A stretch of 64,000 nucleotides of DNA from Bacillota bacterium (lineage in GTDB: Bacteria > Bacillota > Clostridia > Acetivibrionales > DTU013). The position numbers and the translations under genes were made by a program. Positions within the stretch are counted from its first letter, which is position 1. Each line of letters starts with the position of its first letter. Below the pieces are notes generated by a model. It was not told where the DNA came from, made no database searches, and saw only the letters and a program-made list of their open reading frames with translations. The stretch is from contig JAEYRB010000010.1 of assembly GCA_023409735.1 (NCBI GenBank), positions 154,987-218,986 of the forward strand, given 5' to 3'. Positions 59,984 through 64,000 of this stretch are shown here, in pieces.

Positions 59984-62065
59984 ATGAAAGCGTTAAAGAA
60001 ACTGGTAACACTGGTCTCAGCAGCTGCTATAGTTATTTCAACTATATCATCTGCATACGCAAAGGTACCCGATGTGGATGGACATTGGGCAGCAGCCGAG
60101 ATCAACACCTGGATCGACAGAGGAGTCATCAGTGGATATCCTGATGGATCATTTGCACCTGAGAAATCCATAACAAGAGCAGAATTTTCGAGCATAATGA
60201 GCAAGTTATTCAGATATGTTGATAAAGCAAAAAGTACGTTTGTTGATGTAGAAGCTAAGGCATGGTACTCTGAAGATGTATCAAAAGCATCAGCAGCAGG
60301 TATCATCAAAGGTGACGGAGGAAAATTCCGCCCCAACGATCCTATTACAAGACAGGAAGCAGCTGTTATCATCAGCAGGGCATTCACGCTGGAAGCAAAG
60401 AATGTTAATGCAGCAGATAAGTATTCGGATAAGAAAAGTATAGCTGCATGGGCACTTGATGCAGTAAACGCATTAACCTCAAACGGTTATATGTCAGGCA
60501 GAGCAAATGAAGGCTTCGCTCCGGCTGCCAAAATAACCAGGGCTGAGACGGTTAAGCTTATTGATAACATACTTTCTGATGTAAAGAGTGAAAAGGGTAC
60601 ATATACCGCTAATGTAGAAAAGAGCCTTCTTGTTAATGCAGATGGCGTTATACTCAAGGACATAGTCATAAAGGGCGACCTGATACTTGCCCAAGGTATA
60701 TCAGACGGGGATGTCACACTGGATAATGTCAAGGTAGAAGGCAGAACGATCGTACTTGGCGGCGGAGAAAACAGTGTACATTTTGTAAATACCAGCCTTT
60801 CAAAGCTTTTGGTTATAAAGATTGGCGGTAAAGTCAGGATAGTAGCTGAGGGATCAACCAATATTGATGAAACCTCATTGCTCTCAGGAGCAAAACTCGA
60901 AGAAAAAGATCTAAAGGGTGAAGGCTTTAAAAAGGTTGAAGTAATAGCTTTGGAACCCGGACAGGAGCTTGTATTGAACGGAGATTTTGAAGAGATTACC
61001 GTTGATACACCTGCTGCGGAAATCAAGCTGGTACAATCCACAGTAGGCAAGCTTTCAGTAACCGAAAAAGCTGCAGGCGCAAAAATTGATATAGCTGCAG
61101 ATTCAAAAGTAAAAAATCTTAATATAGAAGCTGCTGTAAGTGTAACAGGAAAAGGAAAGGTTGAAACTGCAAGCATAAATGCTAATGGAGCAACTATTGA
61201 GATGAAACCTGATAAGGTTGAAGTTGCAGCAGGTGTTACAGCAAATGTCAACGGTAAAGAGATTAAAGGAGATGGAAACACTTCCAGCGGCGGATTTGTT
61301 CCATATACTCCGATAGAGAGCTCGTTAAACATGTCACTTTTAACAAATGGTACTAGTATTGCGGCCGCTAAAAATGGCAGCACCTATACGTTTGATTTGA
61401 CAGGTGTAGCCGGTGATGTCTCGCTTAATGGCTTAAAGGTTGAGAGTACTCCTACAGCAACAGACCTGAAGTTTATTGATGTAGACAGAACTGTAGCTGG
61501 AACTAACGGTACATTTAAATTTAGCGGTAGTGATTCACTTATTGATGCTTACTTTGGGATAGGCTTTAACTTTGACGGTGATGTAAGTGTTCAGACTCTT
61601 AAGAGCATACTCAGCGGAACAATCACAAAAGAAGCTATAGTTATGAATGGCAGCAGTGAAGTAAAAAAGGTGACAATAGTCGTCAAGATATCAAATTCCG
61701 GAAATGTTTTTGGTGACGAGGAGATATTGAACTGCTATACTATAAAGTCAACAACTTCGGGAGCAATAACTGCCACACTTAAAACAGGAAAAGAGACAAT
61801 TTCTGTTCTCTCCGGCAGCGGATTTTATACATCTCTTAAGAACATGATCACCATCCCTTCAGGGTATTCCTTTAATGGAGTAGCAATAGGAAGCGGTGAT
61901 TATGAGACTAGTAACATTGAAATACTTGAGGACTTGGCGTCAGCAGTAGAAAAGGGTATTAATGAAATAACCCTCGGGGATCTGAAAGCTAAAAATATAA
62001 CAGTAAAGTTAAAGGCCAGCAGTCCTAATAATCCAGACAGAGTAATTATGGTAACATTTGCTTAA
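59984..62065 (+). CDS. S-layer homology domain surface protein
   Basis: A 693-residue secreted protein. Residues 1-26 are a signal peptide ending AYA. Three S-layer homology domains follow (residues about 27-205, with VDGHWAAAEINTWIDRGVISGYPDG, then AKAWYSEDVSKASAAGIIKGD and KKSIAAWALDAVNALTSNGYMSGR), which bind pyruvylated cell-wall polymer. The middle part, about 215-440, is a beta-helix-like repetitive region. The last 250 residues resemble no family I know. GGGAGG precedes the ATG at 59984; a longer frame to 59867 runs over the promoter. Confidence 0.9.
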   Translation: MKALKKLVTLVSAAAIVISTISSAYAKVPDVDGHWAAAEINTWIDRGVISGYPDGSFAPEKSITRAEFSSIMSKLFRYVDKAKSTFVDVEAKAWYSEDVSKASAAGIIKGDGGKFRPNDPITRQEAAVIISRAFTLEAKNVNAADKYSDKKSIAAWALDAVNALTSNGYMSGRANEGFAPAAKITRAETVKLIDNILSDVKSEKGTYTANVEKSLLVNADGVILKDIVIKGDLILAQGISDGDVTLDNVKVEGRTIVLGGGENSVHFVNTSLSKLLVIKIGGKVRIVAEGSTNIDETSLLSGAKLEEKDLKGEGFKKVEVIALEPGQELVLNGDFEEITVDTPAAEIKLVQSTVGKLSVTEKAAGAKIDIAADSKVKNLNIEAAVSVTGKGKVETASINANGATIEMKPDKVEVAAGVTANVNGKEIKGDGNTSSGGFVPYTPIESSLNMSLLTNGTSIAAAKNGSTYTFDLTGVAGDVSLNGLKVESTPTATDLKFIDVDRTVAGTNGTFKFSGSDSLIDAYFGIGFNFDGDVSVQTLKSILSGTITKEAIVMNGSSEVKKVTIVVKISNSGNVFGDEEILNCYTIKSTTSGAITATLKTGKETISVLSGSGFYTSLKNMITIPSGYSFNGVAIGSGDYETSNIEILEDLASAVEKGINEITLGDLKAKNITVKLKASSPNNPDRVIMVTFA

Positions 62066-62096
62066 CATTTATTTTTAGTATATAATTAATAAGTTA

Positions 62097-62124
62097 GGAC
62101 TTATCTGGTAAACCAGATAAGTCC
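62097..62124 (+). terminator. Hairpin after the SLH gene
   Basis: A perfect 12-bp stem GGACTTATCTGG with its complement around TAAA. No T run, so termination is likely but not certain. Confidence 0.6.
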
Positions 62125-62198
62125 CACTTATGATGTAGAGTAGTTTAAGACAATGAATTACATAGTATTTCAGGTAATTCTAATCAAGAATTCGAAGC

Positions 62199-62229
62199 TT
62201 TTTTAATGGTGTTTCGGCCCATTAAAAAG
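62199..62229. terminator. Second hairpin in the SLH downstream gap
   Basis: CTTTTTTAATGG pairs with CCATTAAAAAG around about 8 bases. Function unclear; it may end transcripts in either direction. Confidence 0.45.
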
Positions 62230-62364
62230 TCAGAAGGAAATAGCATAGCAGGACAAGCTTGCCACATATGAGGCACGCTATGGCGAAGCTATGCCTAAAA
62301 CCGGCAGCGCATTAATGCACGTTCCGAATGTGTAAATTAGTAGTACAGCAGTAAAAAGGTAAAT

Positions 62365-63084
62365 ATGAAAAAAGTAATTATTACGGCAGTTATAGTTTTA
62401 TTTGCTCTTACAGCGTTAATATTGGGAGCTTTATATTTTGTTGGTGATCAGGTGTTGGATTCAGCTTTTGATAATATGCCGGCTGAACAAACGGAGCAAA
62501 ATCAACAAAGCTCAGATAATGCTGCAAAAAACAAAATAGATGATAACTCAGCAGAAAGCATGACAGCACCCGAGGCCTTAGAAAATAAAGCAGAATCAAC
62601 TGCCCAAGATACAATAAAGGATGCAGACAAGCATGCAGTAAATGATACAAGTAACAGCGATAATACACGTGATGCATCAAAAGAGCCTGTGAAGACGGCA
62701 TCCACCCAACAAAGCAATAATGCATCGAAGCATGAGGTTGATTCTGCAGAAACTAAGCCGATTGAAAAAGCGCCTGACAAGGCACAGAATGAAAACACGC
62801 AAGCAGATGCTGAAGATAAAGACCTTGCTGCAAAGACACATTATACAAAGGATGATATCAAAAATGTTGAGGAAAGTGTCACAGCAGTAGATAAAATCGG
62901 CATTGCAGCTATGCTGATGAAAAGATTGACTGCAGCTGATATAAATGAACTAAAAGCTATGCTCCCGGGAGGAGTAAGCGCCGCTGAAAAGCAGCGGGCT
63001 AAAGAAATCGCATATAAGCGGTTTAATGATGATGAGATCAAAGTTATTATTGACATATATATGAAGTATGTTTATGGTGAATAG
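62365..63084 (+). CDS. Membrane-anchored hydrophilic protein of unknown function
   Basis: A 239-residue protein. Residues 4-27 are one membrane anchor; residues 40-150 are a long low-complexity linker rich in Ala, Asp, Glu, Lys, Asn and Gln; the last 85 residues (TKDDIKNVEESVTAVDKI and MLPGGVSAAEKQRAKEIA) look like a small helical domain. I do not recognise the family. AAAGG lies just before the ATG. Its place beside an SLH protein and a sugar transferase suggests a cell-envelope role. Confidence 0.7.
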   Translation: MKKVIITAVIVLFALTALILGALYFVGDQVLDSAFDNMPAEQTEQNQQSSDNAAKNKIDDNSAESMTAPEALENKAESTAQDTIKDADKHAVNDTSNSDNTRDASKEPVKTASTQQSNNASKHEVDSAETKPIEKAPDKAQNENTQADAEDKDLAAKTHYTKDDIKNVEESVTAVDKIGIAAMLMKRLTAADINELKAMLPGGVSAAEKQRAKEIAYKRFNDDEIKVIIDIYMKYVYGE

Positions 63085-63201
63085 ATAATGATTTAGTGAG
63101 GGCTTCCTCTTGTAGAATGTAGGTGGCTGGAAGCCTTAATGGTAGATTAACGTATGAAACTGAGTTATGTAGAGTAATTAGTTGGGTTTGGTGGGTCATG
63201 T

Positions 63202-63843
63202 ATGTACAAGCATTTTTTCAAAAGATTGATTGATATAGTGCTTTCTGTTGTTGCTATAGTGGTTTTGTCAATACCAATGCTGGTTATTGCCATTATTATC
63301 AGGTTTGAAGACCCGGGCTCGGCACTGTTTAAGCAGAAGCGTGTTGGAATACATAAAAGCCATTTCTCTTTATTAAAGTTCAGATCAATGAAGCTTTCAA
63401 CTCCACATGATGTTCCTACGCATCAGCTTGAGAACCCTGAGCAGTATTTGTTGAAGTGCGGTAGGATGTTGAGAAAGTATAGCCTTGATGAGCTGCCACA
63501 GCTCTTCAATATATTTGTAGGCCAGATGAGTATCATCGGACCTCGTCCTGCGCTCTGGAACCAGTATGACTTGATTGAAGAACGCGACAAATATGGAGCT
63601 AATAACGTAAAACCCGGACTGACCGGCTGGGCACAGATCAACGGACGGGATGAACTTGAAATCCCGGTGAAGGCGAAGCTTGACGGAGAATATGCTGAAC
63701 AGTTGAATGCAGGTCATTTCAAAGGCTTTATCATGGACTGCAAATGCTTCTTTGGGACTATTGGGAAGGTATTGAAGCATGATGGTGTTGTTGAAGGTGG
63801 GACGGGAGTAATGGAGAAAGAGACAATGGAGGTAATGAAGTGA
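63202..63843 (+). CDS. Sugar transferase (undecaprenyl-phosphate glycosyl-1-phosphate transferase)
   Basis: A 213-residue monotopic phosphoglycosyl transferase of the PglC/WcaJ/EpsL family, which attaches the first sugar phosphate to undecaprenyl phosphate for polysaccharide synthesis. An N-terminal membrane helix covers residues 8-32. Motifs are KQKRVGIH, the catalytic DE-like LKFRSMK, LRKYSLDELPQLFNI, MSIIGPRP and GLTGWAQINGRDE. It overlaps the next gene by 4 nt (GTGA). It begins a surface-polysaccharide cluster that continues past the window. Confidence 0.93.
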   Translation: MYKHFFKRLIDIVLSVVAIVVLSIPMLVIAIIIRFEDPGSALFKQKRVGIHKSHFSLLKFRSMKLSTPHDVPTHQLENPEQYLLKCGRMLRKYSLDELPQLFNIFVGQMSIIGPRPALWNQYDLIEERDKYGANNVKPGLTGWAQINGRDELEIPVKAKLDGEYAEQLNAGHFKGFIMDCKCFFGTIGKVLKHDGVVEGGTGVMEKETMEVMK

Positions 63844-64000
63844 AGATACTCGCTTTAACTGGAGCTACCGGTAAAAAGTCTGGCGGTGTGTTGGTCGAGC
63901 AGATTTCTGAGCATATTGATATAGTAAATGAACTTTTTCCTGATGGTATTCGCGCTTTGACTCGTCCTTCCTCTAATATAACGAAGCTTGTTAAATTAAT
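63840..64000 (+). CDS. NAD-dependent epimerase/dehydratase family protein (3' partial)
   Basis: A frame from a GTG at 63840 runs off the right edge. The first residues KILALTGATGKKSGG contain a Rossmann GxxGxxxG motif typical of nucleotide-sugar epimerases. GGAGG lies upstream in the end of the sugar transferase gene and the two overlap by four bases, so it is cotranscribed. Confidence 0.8.
   Translation, partial: MKILALTGATGKKSGGVLVEQISEHIDIVNELFPDGIRALTRPSSNITKLVKL

Noticed and set aside
60487..61383. A 298-codon antisense frame inside the SLH gene, and similar long antisense frames inside amt, the flavoprotein and corA
   Set aside because: They overlap well-supported genes completely, lack ribosome sites and encode Ser/Pro/Leu-rich or otherwise unprotein-like sequences.

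Overview
The window looks like the chromosome of an anaerobic, low-GC, Gram-positive member of the Clostridia. Supporting signs are strong GGAGG ribosome sites, sigma-A promoters, many ferredoxin-type proteins, a rubrerythrin and a rubredoxin-like protein, an S-layer-homology protein, a bacterial L27 with the Prp-cleaved N-terminal extension, and the Clostridia-type gene order rng, rplU, prp, rpmA, obg, yhbY. I see no intact transposase, prophage, CRISPR array or rRNA operon. The only RNA genes or aptamers I can support are one tRNA-Pro, an L21 leader and a lysine riboswitch.

Layout. 1-3.4 kb: end of a ferredoxin-fused aldo-keto reductase, ruvX, a DUF1292 gene, a DUF3048 lipoprotein and a rubredoxin-like protein. 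3.8-18.8 kb: pyrG, then a nitrogen-assimilation island. A leftward operon encodes a split archaeal-type glutamate synthase (glutaminase, FMN and GXGXG subunits as separate genes, plus a polyferredoxin and an FAD/NAD oxidoreductase), a short type I glutamine synthetase and an ANTAR-domain antiterminator. Divergent from it are glnN (type III glutamine synthetase), an Amt ammonium channel fused to a PII domain, and an asparagine synthetase. Together they would import ammonium, fix it into glutamine, move it to glutamate and store it in asparagine. Several of these genes have terminator-like hairpins in their leaders, and an ANTAR regulator is encoded in the same operon, so control by transcription antitermination is likely. 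19-29 kb: ketopantoate reductase, CDF cation exporter, MarR with a heterodimeric ABC exporter, CorA, an epimerase and a divergent TetR. 29.5-33 kb: a lysine-riboswitch-controlled amino-acid ABC transporter. 33.4-43.6 kb: an AbiEi/DUF559-like protein, a MITE-like element, a small kinase, a QueG-like protein, an exonuclease, a GntR-ABC (Ytr-like) operon, a second asparagine synthetase and rubrerythrin. 44-50 kb: tRNA-Pro, AraC with a family 4 glycosidase, an azoreductase-like protein and an MFS transporter. 50-58 kb: the ribosome/RNA housekeeping cluster. 58-64 kb: pyridoxal kinase, a 54-residue gene, a 693-residue SLH protein, a membrane-anchored acidic protein, and the start of a surface-polysaccharide cluster.

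Two patterns stand out. First, a roughly 65-nt leader element occurs four times (before amt, before the lysine-transporter permease, before the second asparagine synthetase, and before obg). It has compensatory changes in a short hairpin and three copies lie directly after an intrinsic terminator; I cannot match it to a named RNA family. Second, at least five genes have degenerate tandem copies of their own 3' ends just past the stop codon (pyrG, the asparagine synthetase at 17 kb, panE, the ABC exporter together with corA, and the epimerase). The copies still translate to recognisable C-terminal peptides. Many other intergenic gaps hold unrelated short tandem repeats of 14-38 bp.
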